A DNA stretch of 64,000 bases from AC-56 sp963798705 (lineage in GTDB: Bacteria; Actinomycetota; Thermoleophilia; Solirubrobacterales; 70-9): contig CAWCTW010000005.1 of the NCBI GenBank assembly GCA_963798705.1, positions 1,798,001-1,862,000 of the forward strand. The letters are read 5' to 3'. This document shows positions 8,906 through 17,147 of this stretch, piece after piece (position 1 is the stretch's first letter; each line of letters starts with the position of its first letter). Below the pieces are notes generated by a model, which saw only the letters and a list, made by a program, of their open reading frames with translations, made no database searches and was not told the origin of the DNA. The translations under genes and the position numbers were made by a program.

Positions 8906-9688
8906 GTGTCCTCGCGGATCGGACTCGACTTCTACGACGCCGAGTTGCGCGCTCATCACAAGCACCTTCGCGCCGCCTACGGGATCGGCCGCGGCGATGA
9001 GATCCTGGACATCGGCTGCGGAACCGGACTGACGACTCGTGAGGCAGCGCGTGCGGCCGCGCCCGGACGCGTCGTCGGGGTCGACGTCTCGGAGCGAATG
9101 CTCGAGCGCGCCCGTGAGCTCACTGTCGCCGAGCGGCTCGAGAACGTGAGCTACGAGCTCGGCGACGCCCAGGTGTCTCACTTCGATCCTGAGCGCTTCG
9201 ACCTTGCGATCAGTCGCTTCGGCATGATGTTCTTCTCCGATCCAGTCGCCGCGTTCGCCAACATCGCCTCCGCCCTGCGTCCGCGGGGACGGCTGGTCTC
9301 GCTCGCCTGGCAGCGCCGTGAGCTCAATGAATGGGCGTTGGCAATCGACGCTGCGCTCGGCGACAACGCGAAGCCCCCGCCGCCAACCGCGGACGCGTTC
9401 TCGCTCGGCGACGCCGAGGCCACCGCGGAGACCCTCGAGCGCTCCGGATTCGAGGCGGTGCGCTTGGAGGACGTCGACGAGCCGGTCCTCTACGGGGACG
9501 ACATCGACGCTGCGCTTGAATTCGTATGCGGCTTCCAGGACGCGAGCGCCGCGCTCGAGGGCATGAGCCGCGAGGCTGCCGCCCGCGCCGTGGGTCGGCT
9601 ACGCCAGACGCTCGAGGATCACCACCGCGACGAGCAGGGCGTGGCCTTCGCTTCGCGCTCCTGGTTGATCACCGGCCGGCGGCCCTGA
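8906..9688 (+). CDS. Class I SAM-dependent methyltransferase
   Basis: 260 residues from the GTG at 8906. Motif I is EILDIGCGTGLTTREAA, followed by VVGVDVSERMLERA (motif post I, acidic ribose binder) and YELGDAQVSHFDPERFD (motif II). The ISRFGMMFFSDPVAAFANI segment matches UbiE/COQ5-like and small-molecule methyltransferases. The open frame continues far upstream, but that part overlaps the kinase remnant and has no similarity, so the GTG just before the first conserved helix is preferred. The substrate is unknown. It stands alone between the kinase remnant and a convergent LLM oxidoreductase. Confidence 0.85.
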   Translation: MSSRIGLDFYDAELRAHHKHLRAAYGIGRGDEILDIGCGTGLTTREAARAAAPGRVVGVDVSERMLERARELTVAERLENVSYELGDAQVSHFDPERFDLAISRFGMMFFSDPVAAFANIASALRPRGRLVSLAWQRRELNEWALAIDAALGDNAKPPPPTADAFSLGDAEATAETLERSGFEAVRLEDVDEPVLYGDDIDAALEFVCGFQDASAALEGMSREAAARAVGRLRQTLEDHHRDEQGVAFASRSWLITGRRP

Positions 9689-9734
9689 CCCCGCCGGCGG
9701 CCGGCGTTGGCTGGGGAGGGCGCAGGCCGGAGGA

Positions 9735-10499
9735 TCAGCCCGGCGCGGCCTCGATCGCAGCCCGCACCTCTTCCTCGCGGGCTCCGACCCCGAACTCGGT
9801 GAGGATCCAGGTGGCACCGGCCGCCTCCCAGGGATCCGGATCCGAGTCGACGGGCAGCTCGACGATGAGATCAAACGGGCGATCGTTGCCGGCCTCGGCT
9901 CGCAGGGCGGAAACCTCCGCGGCGAGCTCGGTGAGGGCCTCAGGACCGGGCAGGTCGATCGGAAACAGTCCATCCCATCGCGCCGCCCGGCGCAGCGGCC
10001 GCCGGTTGGGCCACCTCGCCGCGACCCATACGGGGATGCGCGGAGACTGCACCGGCGCCGGCTCGAACTCCCCTCCCCAGCAGGAGGCGAGTCGCGCGAG
10101 CCCGTCATCGAGGAGTCGCGCGCGCTCGCGCGGGTCGACGACCTCGCCAAAGGGCTCGAGCTCACCATTTTGGTCCGAGCCGAGGCCGACGCCGAGCACC
10201 AGGCGCCCGCGGCTCAGGTGATCGAGGGTCACCGTCTCGCGGGCGAGCTTCTGGACTCGGCGGCGTGCAACCGGCGTGACCAGTGGACCAAGGCGGATCC
10301 GGTCGGTGGCCGCGGCGACCGCGGCAAGGACGACCCAGGGGTCGGCGACGGCCCGCACGGGCGGGCGGTAGCGCACGTGATCCCAGACGAAAAGCCCATC
10401 CCAGCCATGGCCCTCGGCGCTCCCGGCAAGCTCGGCGAGCTTGCTCGGGTCGACAAGCTCGTCGAAGGGGGCGATGAAGATTCCGCGCCTGGCGGTCAT
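9735..10499 (-). CDS. LLM-class (luciferase-like) flavin/F420-dependent oxidoreductase
   Basis: 254 residues. It opens with GIFIAPFDELVDPSKLAELA, then EGHGWDGLFVWDHVRYRPP, TDRIRLGPLVTPVARRR, LDHLSRGRLVLGVGLG and IPVWVAARWPNRRPLRRAAR, the classic beta-barrel order of actinobacterial LLM proteins. These use coenzyme F420 or FMN to reduce or monooxygenate small molecules. It is somewhat shorter than the usual 280-330 residues. The ATG at 10499 faces a divergent promoter region. Substrate unknown; F420 use is a family-level expectation, not something the sequence proves. Confidence 0.84.
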   Translation of the reverse strand: MTARRGIFIAPFDELVDPSKLAELAGSAEGHGWDGLFVWDHVRYRPPVRAVADPWVVLAAVAAATDRIRLGPLVTPVARRRVQKLARETVTLDHLSRGRLVLGVGLGSDQNGELEPFGEVVDPRERARLLDDGLARLASCWGGEFEPAPVQSPRIPVWVAARWPNRRPLRRAARWDGLFPIDLPGPEALTELAAEVSALRAEAGNDRPFDLIVELPVDSDPDPWEAAGATWILTEFGVGAREEEVRAAIEAAPG

Positions 10500-10602
10500 T
10501 CCGTTCGGACGCTACCTCCTCGGTCCGCCCCTTGTCGGTTCTCGCCCTTCGACCCGCCGCCGCGAACGCGGCGGTCGCCTGGGACGGTCGGGCACAGATC
10601 GT

Positions 10603-10629
10603 TTGACGGGCATCGAACCTTGCTAAGGT
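10603..10629 (+). promoter_or_regulatory. Putative sigma70-type promoter for the 10674 small gene
   Basis: TTGACG (10603-10608) and TAAGGT (10624-10629) are separated by 15 bases, slightly short of optimal. Transcription would start about 35-40 bases before the ATG at 10674, which itself has a GAGGA ribosome site at about 10661. The spacing makes this a moderate-to-weak call. Confidence 0.4.
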
Positions 10630-10673
10630 ACGACGACCGTCCTACAAGGCCGCGAGCGACGAGGAACAGCCAG

Positions 10674-10988
10674 ATGAACGAAGCCCCAACCGCGCAGGTG
10701 AACGAGCAGACGAACGAGAGCCAGGTCCGGCGCGCCCACCGCGGCGTCGTCGCCGGGTACATCCACCAGCTGTCGGAGAGGCACGCGCACCGCCGCCCGT
10801 CGAGCTGGAAGCCCAGCCGGCGGCCGAGCCCTGCGGCGGGCGCTGACCCGTCCGGGCACGCTCCTATGGTCCACCCCGCGGTGAATGCGCCGCCGGCCGG
10901 GGAGTGCCTGCCAGCCGCGGCCGCGCGACCCGGGCGCACCGGGAGTAGGGCGCTGAGGGCCCCGACCCGGGGACCGGCCCGCAGCTAG
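10674..10988 (+). CDS. Small hypothetical protein
   Basis: A 104-residue ORF starting at an ATG with a good GAGGA Shine-Dalgarno and a promoter-like pair upstream. The first 50 residues are polar and contain RRAHRGVVAGYIHQLSERHA, a plausible amphipathic helix. The remainder is rich in Pro, Ala and Arg and is low in complexity, so the reading frame may be real only in its first half. I do not recognise a family. The divergent LLM gene shares the upstream region. Confidence 0.45.
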   Translation: MNEAPTAQVNEQTNESQVRRAHRGVVAGYIHQLSERHAHRRPSSWKPSRRPSPAAGADPSGHAPMVHPAVNAPPAGECLPAAAARPGRTGSRALRAPTRGPARS

Positions 10989-11448
10989 CCCGCCCGCTCC
11001 CAACGACCACGACATCGGGTCGCCCGGGCCGTCACGACGAGGGACGCGGCGCGACGCGCACTAGAAACGACCGGGGGCGGCGACTTTGCCTGCCGTGCGT
11101 AGCCTTCGCACGAAGTAAGCTCCATTCGCTGCCTGTCGAGAGTCGCTCTTCGTCTGGCTTCGACGATTTGCTTCTCTCTCCCGGTCGCAGCGCGAAGCTA
11201 TCTCAAGCTTCCACCGCGTGCCAGCGGTGATCCCGCATTTTGCGTGGGAAGAAAGCGCGGGGCTGGGGCTCTCGGGACCTCGGACGATGGACTGTTGCGA
11301 TCCATCGCTCGACTAGCGAGGGCACATCGGCGACTACGCGATCGGATGGGTCGAGCTCGATCCAAGCCCCACCAGCGGCAGCTAATCGACCCCTGAGGTG
11401 ATCCGCCCCTCGCCGGATCCCCGGCGGGTCAGAGCGCTTGACCGACAC
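10989..11448 (+). other. Intergenic stretch with no convincing gene
   Basis: About 460 bases with visibly lower GC than the flanks. An 81-codon minus-strand ORF at 11203-11448 lacks a ribosome site and any recognisable motif. The stretch ends in the promoter and operator of the downstream ArsR gene. Confidence 0.5.
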
Positions 11449-11471
11449 GTGACCAATAAGTCACATATACT
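11449..11471 (+). promoter_or_regulatory. ArsR operator-like palindrome and -10 box of a leaderless promoter
   Basis: GTGAC (11449-11453) and GTCAC (11460-11464) form an inverted repeat around CAATAA, and TATACT (11466-11471) is a good -10 box. The ATG of the ArsR gene starts 8 bases after the -10, where transcription would begin, so the mRNA is probably leaderless. The palindrome occupies the -10 to -35 spacer, a normal place for autorepression by ArsR proteins. No good -35 box is seen at 17 bases. Confidence 0.55.
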
Positions 11472-11478
11472 CCCACCC

Positions 11479-11787
11479 ATGGACGACGTGTTCAGGGCGC
11501 TCGCGGATCCGACTCGCCGAGGCCTGCTCGACGAGCTGTTCAAGCGCGACGGGCAGACGCTCAGCGAGCTCGAGGCGGGCGTGCCGATGACCCGGTTCGG
11601 GGTCATGAAGCACCTGAAGGTGCTGGAGGAGGCGAACCTCGTCACCACCAGGCGCCGGGGCCGCGAGAAGCTCCACTTCCTGAACCCCGTCCCGATCCGG
11701 CTCGTCCACGACCGGTGGGTGAGCAAATACGCGGAGCCCTGGGTGACCACGCTCACCGGGCTCAAGCACGACCTCGAGGAGGAATGA
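11479..11787 (+). CDS. ArsR-family winged-helix regulator
   Basis: 102 residues from the ATG at 11479. DVFRALADPTRRGLLDELFK is the classic ArsR opening; SELEAGVPMTRFGVMKHLKV is the helix-turn-helix and LEEANLVTTRRRGREKLHF the wing. No metal-binding CVC motif is present, so it belongs to the metal-independent group that is usually paired with SRPBCC/AHSA1 proteins. That is the case here: its stop overlaps the ATG of an SRPBCC gene (ATGA). A palindrome and -10 box directly upstream suggest autoregulation from a leaderless transcript. Confidence 0.9.
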   Translation: MDDVFRALADPTRRGLLDELFKRDGQTLSELEAGVPMTRFGVMKHLKVLEEANLVTTRRRGREKLHFLNPVPIRLVHDRWVSKYAEPWVTTLTGLKHDLEEE

Positions 11788-12273
11788 TGGAGAAGGTCTT
11801 CGAGATCTACATCAAGACGACCCCGGAGCGCCTGTGGGAGGCGATCACCGACCCCCGGATGCGGGCGACGTACAGCTTCGGAGTCGAGACGCATTCGGAC
11901 TGGACACCCCGGCTCGAGCTACAAGTCGTCGGTGCCGGGAGCCATCGAGATCGCCGAGGGCGACAACCTGGAGGTCGATCCGCCTCGCCGCCTCGTCCAG
12001 AGCTTCAACGCGCTCTGGGGCGATGACGTGAAGGCCGAGGCGACGTCCCGGGTCACCTGGGAGATCCAGCCGATCGGCGACGACTCGTGCCAGCTGATCG
12101 TCACGCACGACCAGCTCGCGAACGTCAGCGGAACGTCCCCGGGCGCCAACCCGCAGCTCTACGGCGGCTGGCCGATGATCCTCTCGGGCCTGAAGACGCT
12201 GCTCGAGACGGGCGAGGACCTGACCACGCCGGGCTCGCTGCAGTTCTCCGGAGCGGAGGCTGCTACCGACTGA
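11784..12273 (+). CDS. SRPBCC/AHSA1-domain protein (frameshifted)
   Basis: The first frame (11784 to about 11910) encodes KVFEIYIKTTPERLWEAITD and YSFGVETHSDWTP. The family pattern then continues in the next frame as GSSYKSSVPGAIEIAEGDNL, LVQSFNALWGDDV and YGGWPMILSGLKTLLETGE to a stop at 12271-12273. One extra C in the CCCC run at 11907-11910 accounts for the shift, and 490 bases is one more than a multiple of three. The intact product would be about 162 residues with a hydrophobic cavity for a small ligand. It is coupled to the ArsR gene. Either a recent mutation or a base-calling error is possible. Confidence 0.8.
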
Positions 12274-12460
12274 CGACGAGCTTCGAGCGGTGGCCGGCGA
12301 CGGCGTCGGGGGCGTCGTCCCAGTCGGCGGTCTCGCCGGTCACCGGCTCGGGATCTTGCGCTCGTTGCTCTCCGAGCGGCCGGGCAAGCTGGTGGACGCG
12401 GGCATCCCTCCGCCGCGACGCCGAGCCCGCTCCCGGCCCGGGCCTCAAGGCGGCCTGGCG

Positions 12461-13174
12461 TCAGCCCGTCGGCCCGAAGCGCTCCGTGCGTATCCGGGCC
12501 GGTTCGACCCCGGCGTCCACCAGCAGCCGGCTCGCCGCCTCCACGAATCCGTTCGAGCCGCAGATGAAGGCGGTGGCGCCTGGCCGCAGAACGTCGGCGA
12601 CAAGCCCTCGGTCGATGCGTCCCGTGTGGCCCTCCCATCCGTCCGGCGCGTGGCGGGTGAACGTGAGCAGGGCGTCGTCTCCCAGCTCGTTCGCGTAGAT
12701 CACGTCCTCCGCCCCCCTCGCCGAGTAGACGAGCCGCATGGGGAGGTCCGGCATCGTGAGCCGCCGGTGCCGAAGGATGGCCATCAGGGGAACGACGCCC
12801 GAGCCTCCGCCGATCAACAGCACCGGCTCCTCGCCGCGCCACACGAAGTAGGACGCGAACGGCCCGCGGAGCTCGACCTGGTCGCCCTCGACGACGACGT
12901 CGTGGAAGTACGGCGAGACCTCGCCCTCGTCCAGGCGGTCGATCGTCAGCTCGATCTCGCCTTCGTCGAGCGGCGAGGAGGCCACCGAGTAGGACCGCTG
13001 GGCCCGGTACCCGTCCGGCGCGGTGAGCCGGACGTCGTAGTGCTGGCCGGGGAGGTGGGGCATCCACATGGGCAGCCCGATGCGAAACGACTTCACCCGC
13101 GGCGTCTCGGTCTTGATCCTCGCGACCGTGCCGATCTGCCACCGGCCGGGCGCCCGAAGCTCGACCGGGCTCAT
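12461..13174 (-). CDS. FAD-binding ferredoxin-reductase-type oxidoreductase
   Basis: 237 residues from the ATG at 13174. HLPGQHYDVRLTAPDG and AQRSYSVASSP form the FAD-binding RxYS motif, VELRGPFASYFVW the FAD domain end, and LLIGGGSGVVPLMAILR the NAD(P)-binding GGxGxxP. FICGSNGFVEAASRLL matches the C-terminal CGxxGF motif. No 2Fe-2S cysteine cluster is present. It lies 11 bases after the molybdopterin oxidoreductase gene, so it is the probable electron-transfer partner for that enzyme. The open frame upstream of 13174 overlaps the neighbour and is not part of the gene. Confidence 0.88.
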   Translation of the reverse strand: MSPVELRAPGRWQIGTVARIKTETPRVKSFRIGLPMWMPHLPGQHYDVRLTAPDGYRAQRSYSVASSPLDEGEIELTIDRLDEGEVSPYFHDVVVEGDQVELRGPFASYFVWRGEEPVLLIGGGSGVVPLMAILRHRRLTMPDLPMRLVYSARGAEDVIYANELGDDALLTFTRHAPDGWEGHTGRIDRGLVADVLRPGATAFICGSNGFVEAASRLLVDAGVEPARIRTERFGPTG

Positions 13175-13185
13175 CGCGTAGGGCG

Positions 13186-13815
13186 TCAGTCGGTCCAATA
13201 GCGCTCCTCCTTCCACGGGTCGCCGCGATTGTGGTACCCGTTGGCCTCCCAGAAGCCCGGCTCGTCGTGGTCGGTGATCCGCAGGCCGGCAACCCACTTG
13301 GCGCTCTTCCAGAAGTAGAGGTGCGGGACGAGCAGTCGCGCGGGGCCGCCGTGCTCGCGCGGCAGGGCCTCGCCCTCGTGCTCGGTCACCACCCACGCCT
13401 TGCCGTCGGTCAGGTCCTCGATCGCGAGGTTGGTCGTATAACCGCCGTACGAGTACGCCATCGCGAAGGCGTCCAGGGGCTCGGCCTCCTCGAAGAGGGC
13501 GTCCACGGAAACACCGCGAAAGCTCGTGCCGAGCTTCGACCACTTCGTGACGCAGTGGATGTCGCACGGCACCTCCTCGAACGGGAGCTCGCCGAGCTCC
13601 TCCCACGTCCACTCGCGGGGCTCGGCCACCATGCCGTCGATCCGCAGCCGCCACTCGGCGGCCGAGACCTCGGGCGTGGGCCCGGCGGTGAGAACCGGAA
13701 ACCCGGGCTCCGCGTACTGGCCGGGAGGCAGCCTGTCCGCGACGTCATCCGGCGTGCGCCGGCGACCGGTGAACCCGCGGGAGACGAAATCGTCCACGGC
13801 CGTATCCTCGCGCAC
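13186..13815 (-). CDS. Sulfite oxidase-like molybdopterin-dependent oxidoreductase
   Basis: 209 residues with the Mo-pterin fold of the sulfite oxidase/MsrP family. WRLRIDGMVAEPREWTWEEL is the typical entry strand; CDIHCVTKWSKLGTSFRGV carries the molybdenum-ligand cysteine in HCVTKWS. YSYGGYTTNLAIEDL and HGGPARLLVPHLYFWKSAKW complete the domain. There is no twin-arginine signal, so it appears cytoplasmic, unlike MsrP. Together with the downstream flavin reductase it would form a NAD(P)H-linked two-component system. The substrate (sulfite, sulfoxide or another oxidised compound) is not known. Confidence 0.88.
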   Translation of the reverse strand: MREDTAVDDFVSRGFTGRRRTPDDVADRLPPGQYAEPGFPVLTAGPTPEVSAAEWRLRIDGMVAEPREWTWEELGELPFEEVPCDIHCVTKWSKLGTSFRGVSVDALFEEAEPLDAFAMAYSYGGYTTNLAIEDLTDGKAWVVTEHEGEALPREHGGPARLLVPHLYFWKSAKWVAGLRITDHDEPGFWEANGYHNRGDPWKEERYWTD

Positions 13816-13872
13816 CGAGCGCGCACGTCAAGGCCGCGGGAAACCGACGCGACGCGCCGGGGGGCGGCGCCC

Positions 13873-14664
13873 CTACGCGCCGCTGAACGCCGGATCGCGC
13901 TTCTCGACGAACGCGGCGGTGCCCTCCAGGAAGTCCTTGCTGCGACCGAGCGCGTGCTGGAGCTCGGCCTCCAGGTCGAGCTGGGCGTCGAGGTCACCGT
14001 AGATGAATCGGTTGAGCGCCCGCTTCGAGCTCGCATAGGAGCGCGTGGGTCCGGCCGCAAGCCCCTCGACCAGGGCGTGGGCCTCGTCCATCATCACGTC
14101 GTCGGGCCGAACCCAGTTGACCAGTCCCCAGTCGAGGGCCTGCTCGGCCGAGACCCGCTCGCCGAGCAGGGCCATCTGGAACGCGCGCGCCTTGCCCACA
14201 GCCGGCGGGACGAAGGCCGTCGAGCCACCGTCCGGCATCAGGCCGATGTTCACGAACGCGAGCCCGAGGAAGGCCGATTCTGCCGCCATCACTAGATCGC
14301 AGGCGAGCGCGAGCGAACACCCGATTCCCACCGCCGGTCCGTTGACCGCGGCCACGACGGGCTTTGGCAGCCGCCTGACGCCCGCGATCACGGGGTGGTA
14401 GAGCTCGTGGAGCTCCTTGCGGATGTCGGGCATGCCGTCGTCCGCCGGCTCGAACCCGGCCTTCAGGTCGGCACCCGACGAGAAGCCCCGGCCGGCCCCG
14501 GTGACGATCACGGCTCGCACCGACTCGTCCGCGGCCTCGCCCTCCACGGCCTGCTTCAGCTCGCGCCCGAGCTCGGCCGTCCAGGCGTTGAGCGTCTCGG
14601 GGCGGTTCAGAGTGAGCCGGCCGACGGCGCCGGTCTGCTCCCAGATGATGGTCTCGTAGCTCAT
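13873..14664 (-). CDS. Enoyl-CoA hydratase/isomerase family protein (PaaG-like)
   Basis: 263 residues from the ATG at 14664, which has an AAAGGAG ribosome site. Crotonase signatures are RLTLNRPETLNAW, FSSGADLKAG (oxyanion hole) and LPKPVVAAVNGPAVGIGCSL (second oxyanion strand). NIGLMPDGGSTAFVPPAVG has the Asp seen in PaaG-type isomerases at the second catalytic position. It processes 2-enoyl-CoA thioesters, perhaps in aromatic or fatty-acid catabolism. The open frame extends 38 codons upstream without similarity. It sits alone, tail towards the molybdoenzyme genes. Confidence 0.9.
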   Translation of the reverse strand: MSYETIIWEQTGAVGRLTLNRPETLNAWTAELGRELKQAVEGEAADESVRAVIVTGAGRGFSSGADLKAGFEPADDGMPDIRKELHELYHPVIAGVRRLPKPVVAAVNGPAVGIGCSLALACDLVMAAESAFLGLAFVNIGLMPDGGSTAFVPPAVGKARAFQMALLGERVSAEQALDWGLVNWVRPDDVMMDEAHALVEGLAAGPTRSYASSKRALNRFIYGDLDAQLDLEAELQHALGRSKDFLEGTAAFVEKRDPAFSGA

Positions 14665-15018
14665 CGACAGTCTCCTTTGTGGCGGTGACGAGGCCACCGT
14701 AACCGGCGCCGCGCCCGACGTGGCCGAGCCGGGGCCGACCGAGGGAGGTCGCTCCGTGCCGGATCCGGCGACGAACACGGTGCTCCACGACGCCCCCCAC
14801 CCTTAGCCGGAACCGCCCCCACATGCCGAGCGGCCTCAAATCCACCTACGAGGTTGAAAATCCGCCGTTCGCTGCGCGTGGCGGCCGGATCGGATCTCTC
14901 GGGCCAGCGATCGACAGCCGAGCCAGCCGCACTTTGCGCACTCTGGAGCGCTGTCCCTAACAGGGCGGTCACACGGCGCTTACCGTGACTTGAGACAACG
15001 TCGTTAACCAGTGAGGGC
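14665..15018. other. Divergent intergenic region
   Basis: About 350 bases between the divergent enoyl-CoA hydratase and NAD-binding reductase genes. Apart from the AAAGGAG ribosome site next to 14664 I see no gene, strong promoter pair or terminator. Confidence 0.5.
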
Positions 15019-16194
15019 ATGAGCGATCACGACGGAGTCACCCTTCTGACAGGCGGCACCGGTTTCCTCGGCGGCGAGGTCCTGGCGCGGCTCCTCGCGG
15101 GCGGCGAGGCCCCCGTTCACGTGCTCGTCCGGGCCGACAGCGACGAGCAGGCGACCGCCCGGCTGAGCGCTCTTCTCGAGTCGCTCATGGGCAGCGCCGA
15201 CCCCTGGTCGCAGCGAGCGGTGGCGGTCCGGGGAGACGTCACGCGGGCCTGGCTCGGCATGGGATCCCGCCGCCGGGACTGGCTCGCCGAGCGGGTCGGG
15301 CGGATCATCCACTGCGCGGCGTCGGTGTCCTTCACGCTCGGGCTGGACGAGTCACGCGAGATCAACGTCGCGGGGACCCGGCGGATGATCGAGCTGGGCA
15401 GGCTCTGTTCCCGCCGGGGCGGCCTGGACTCGTTCGTGCACGTCTCGACCGCGTACGTGGCGGGGACCCACGCCGGCAGCTTCACCGAGGGCGACCTCGA
15501 CGTGGGCCAGGGCTTTCGCAACGCCTACGAGCGCACCAAGTTCGAGGCCGAGCACGTCGTCCGCGACCGGGGCTGGGGCCTCCCCGTTCAGGTCCTGCGG
15601 CCGAGCATCGTCGTGGGCGACTCGACGACAGGATGGACGCCGACGTTCAACGTCCTCTACGGGCCGATGAAGGCCTTCTCTCGCGGCGCCTACCCGGTGA
15701 TCCCGGCGCGGCGCTCGTCGCCGGTCGACGTCGTGCCGGTCGACTACGTGGCGGACTCCATCCTCGCCCTGGCCAACCGCCCCGGGACCACGTATCACCT
15801 GACGGCCGGCGACCGGGCGTCGAGCGTGGGCGAGCTGATCGACCTGGGAAGCGCCGCGGCAAACCAGCCGCAGCCGCGCGTCCTCCCGCCGTGCCTGTAC
15901 CGGCGGGTGATCCACCCTGTGCTCGTTCGCCGGGGAAGCGAATCGCGCCGCCGCGCGCTTCGCCGCAGCGAGGCCTACTTCCCGTACTTTGCGATGCGGA
16001 CCCGCTTCGCGAACTCCGCCGCCCGCGAGGCGCTCGCCCCGGCCGGGATCGCGGTCCCGCCGCTCGCGACCTACTTCGGCCGGCTGCTCGGATTCGCGAC
16101 GGCCGCAGAGTGGGGGCGCCGTCCATTCCCGCGCCACGAGATGATCCCGGTGGAGCGTGACGAGGACCGAGCCTCCGAGCCCCTAGCCGTCTGA
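15019..16194 (+). CDS. NAD(P)-binding acyl/thioester reductase-like extended SDR protein
   Basis: 391 residues. LLTGGTGFLGGEVLARLL is the Rossmann glycine motif, IIHCAASVSFTLGLDESREI and NVAGTRRMIELGRLC the central strands, VHVSTAYVAGTHAGS the Ser region and YERTKFEAEHVV the catalytic YxxxK. The pattern matches the NAD_binding_4 (male-sterility/thioester-reductase) group, which reduces acyl thioesters to aldehydes or alcohols. A C-terminal 130-residue tail (LRRSEAYFPYFAMRTRFAN) is typical of such stand-alone proteins. A close paralogue lies at 17148-18215 on the other strand. Its 3' end overlaps the convergent SDR gene by 12 bases. Confidence 0.83.
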   Translation: MSDHDGVTLLTGGTGFLGGEVLARLLAGGEAPVHVLVRADSDEQATARLSALLESLMGSADPWSQRAVAVRGDVTRAWLGMGSRRRDWLAERVGRIIHCAASVSFTLGLDESREINVAGTRRMIELGRLCSRRGGLDSFVHVSTAYVAGTHAGSFTEGDLDVGQGFRNAYERTKFEAEHVVRDRGWGLPVQVLRPSIVVGDSTTGWTPTFNVLYGPMKAFSRGAYPVIPARRSSPVDVVPVDYVADSILALANRPGTTYHLTAGDRASSVGELIDLGSAAANQPQPRVLPPCLYRRVIHPVLVRRGSESRRRALRRSEAYFPYFAMRTRFANSAAREALAPAGIAVPPLATYFGRLLGFATAAEWGRRPFPRHEMIPVERDEDRASEPLAV

Positions 16195-17142
16195 GGAAGC
16201 GGCACTCCCACCCGCGCCGGCGCCGACGTCGATCGGCAGCCCGGTCTCGCGCTCGGAGACCTGCCACAGCCGGTCGATCGCCCTCGCCAGGCCGAGCCGG
16301 CGGAGGATCGGCTTGCGAACCGGGGGGCCGTTGTTGACGAATGCCGGCCCGTAGAACTCCCCGCTCCGCGCGGCGGGGTCGGTCGCCGCGCGCAGCTGCG
16401 ATCGAGCTCCGTCCGAGGGAGCCATGCCGGTTCGATGGGCAAGGACCTGGAAGAAGCGCTGGCTGACGCCGCCGCCGGTCTCGTCGACGCTCACGTCCTG
16501 AAGCTCGGTGTTCGAAAGGCCCGGATGGGCGATCATGCTGCCCGCGGGGGCGTCGGCGGCCTCCAGGGCGCGATGCAGCCCGATGCCGAAGTGGAAGTTG
16601 GCGAGCTTCGCCTGTCCGTACGCGCGCCACGGGCCGTACCTCCCCTCGAGGTGGGGGTTGCCGGGATCGACCGCCCGACCCATGTGGTGCGCCGTGCTGG
16701 TCACCGTGACGATCCTCGCGGCGTCTGCGCGCAGCATGGCCGGCATGAGCAGAGCGGTCAGCGCCCAGTGCCCCAGGTGGTCGACGCCCAGCTGCATCTC
16801 GAAGCCGTCGACGGTGCGCCGCTCGGGGATGCCCATCACGCCCGCGTTGTTCACGAGGATGTCGACCGCCTCATGCTCGCCCAGGATGCGCTCGGCCGCC
16901 TCGCGCACCGAAGCCTGCGATCCGAGGTCGAGCGACACCACCTCGAGCGATGCGTCCGGGAAGCCGTCGCGGATCTCGCCGACCGCCGTCGCGGCCTTGT
17001 CCTGGTTGCGCGCGGCCATGACCACGTGCGCCCCCGCGGCTGCGAGCGCGCGAGACGTCTCGAGCCCGAGCCCGCCGTTCGCGCCGGTGACCACCGCCGT
17101 TCGGCCGGCTAGATCGCCGATGTCGACGACGCTCCAGGCCAC
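16183..17142 (-). CDS. Classical short-chain dehydrogenase/reductase
   Basis: 319 residues from the GTG at 17142. TAVVTGANGGLGLETSRALA is the TGxxxGxG cofactor motif, ILVNNAGVMGIP the NNAG motif, VTVTSTAHHMG the catalytic Ser and YGQAKLANFHFGIGLHRAL the YxxxK. The layout matches the retinol-dehydrogenase/protochlorophyllide-reductase-like SDR group. It starts 5 bases after the upstream reductase stop, with GAGGCGGG as a ribosome site, so the two are one operon. The long open frame upstream of 17142 is antisense-type noise over the neighbour. Substrate unknown, probably a lipid-derived carbonyl given the partners. Confidence 0.87.
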   Translation of the reverse strand: MAWSVVDIGDLAGRTAVVTGANGGLGLETSRALAAAGAHVVMAARNQDKAATAVGEIRDGFPDASLEVVSLDLGSQASVREAAERILGEHEAVDILVNNAGVMGIPERRTVDGFEMQLGVDHLGHWALTALLMPAMLRADAARIVTVTSTAHHMGRAVDPGNPHLEGRYGPWRAYGQAKLANFHFGIGLHRALEAADAPAGSMIAHPGLSNTELQDVSVDETGGGVSQRFFQVLAHRTGMAPSDGARSQLRAATDPAARSGEFYGPAFVNNGPPVRKPILRRLGLARAIDRLWQVSERETGLPIDVGAGAGGSAASSDG

Positions 17143-17147
17143 CCGCC

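Noticed and set aside
11203..11448. 81-codon minus-strand ORF in the region before the ArsR gene
   Set aside because: No ribosome site, no motif, and it overlaps the ArsR promoter region.
12263..12448. 61-codon minus-strand ORF between SRPBCC and the flavin reductase gene
   Set aside because: The last 35 codons look protein-like (VTGETADWDDAPDAVAG), but there is no ribosome site or family; too weak to list.
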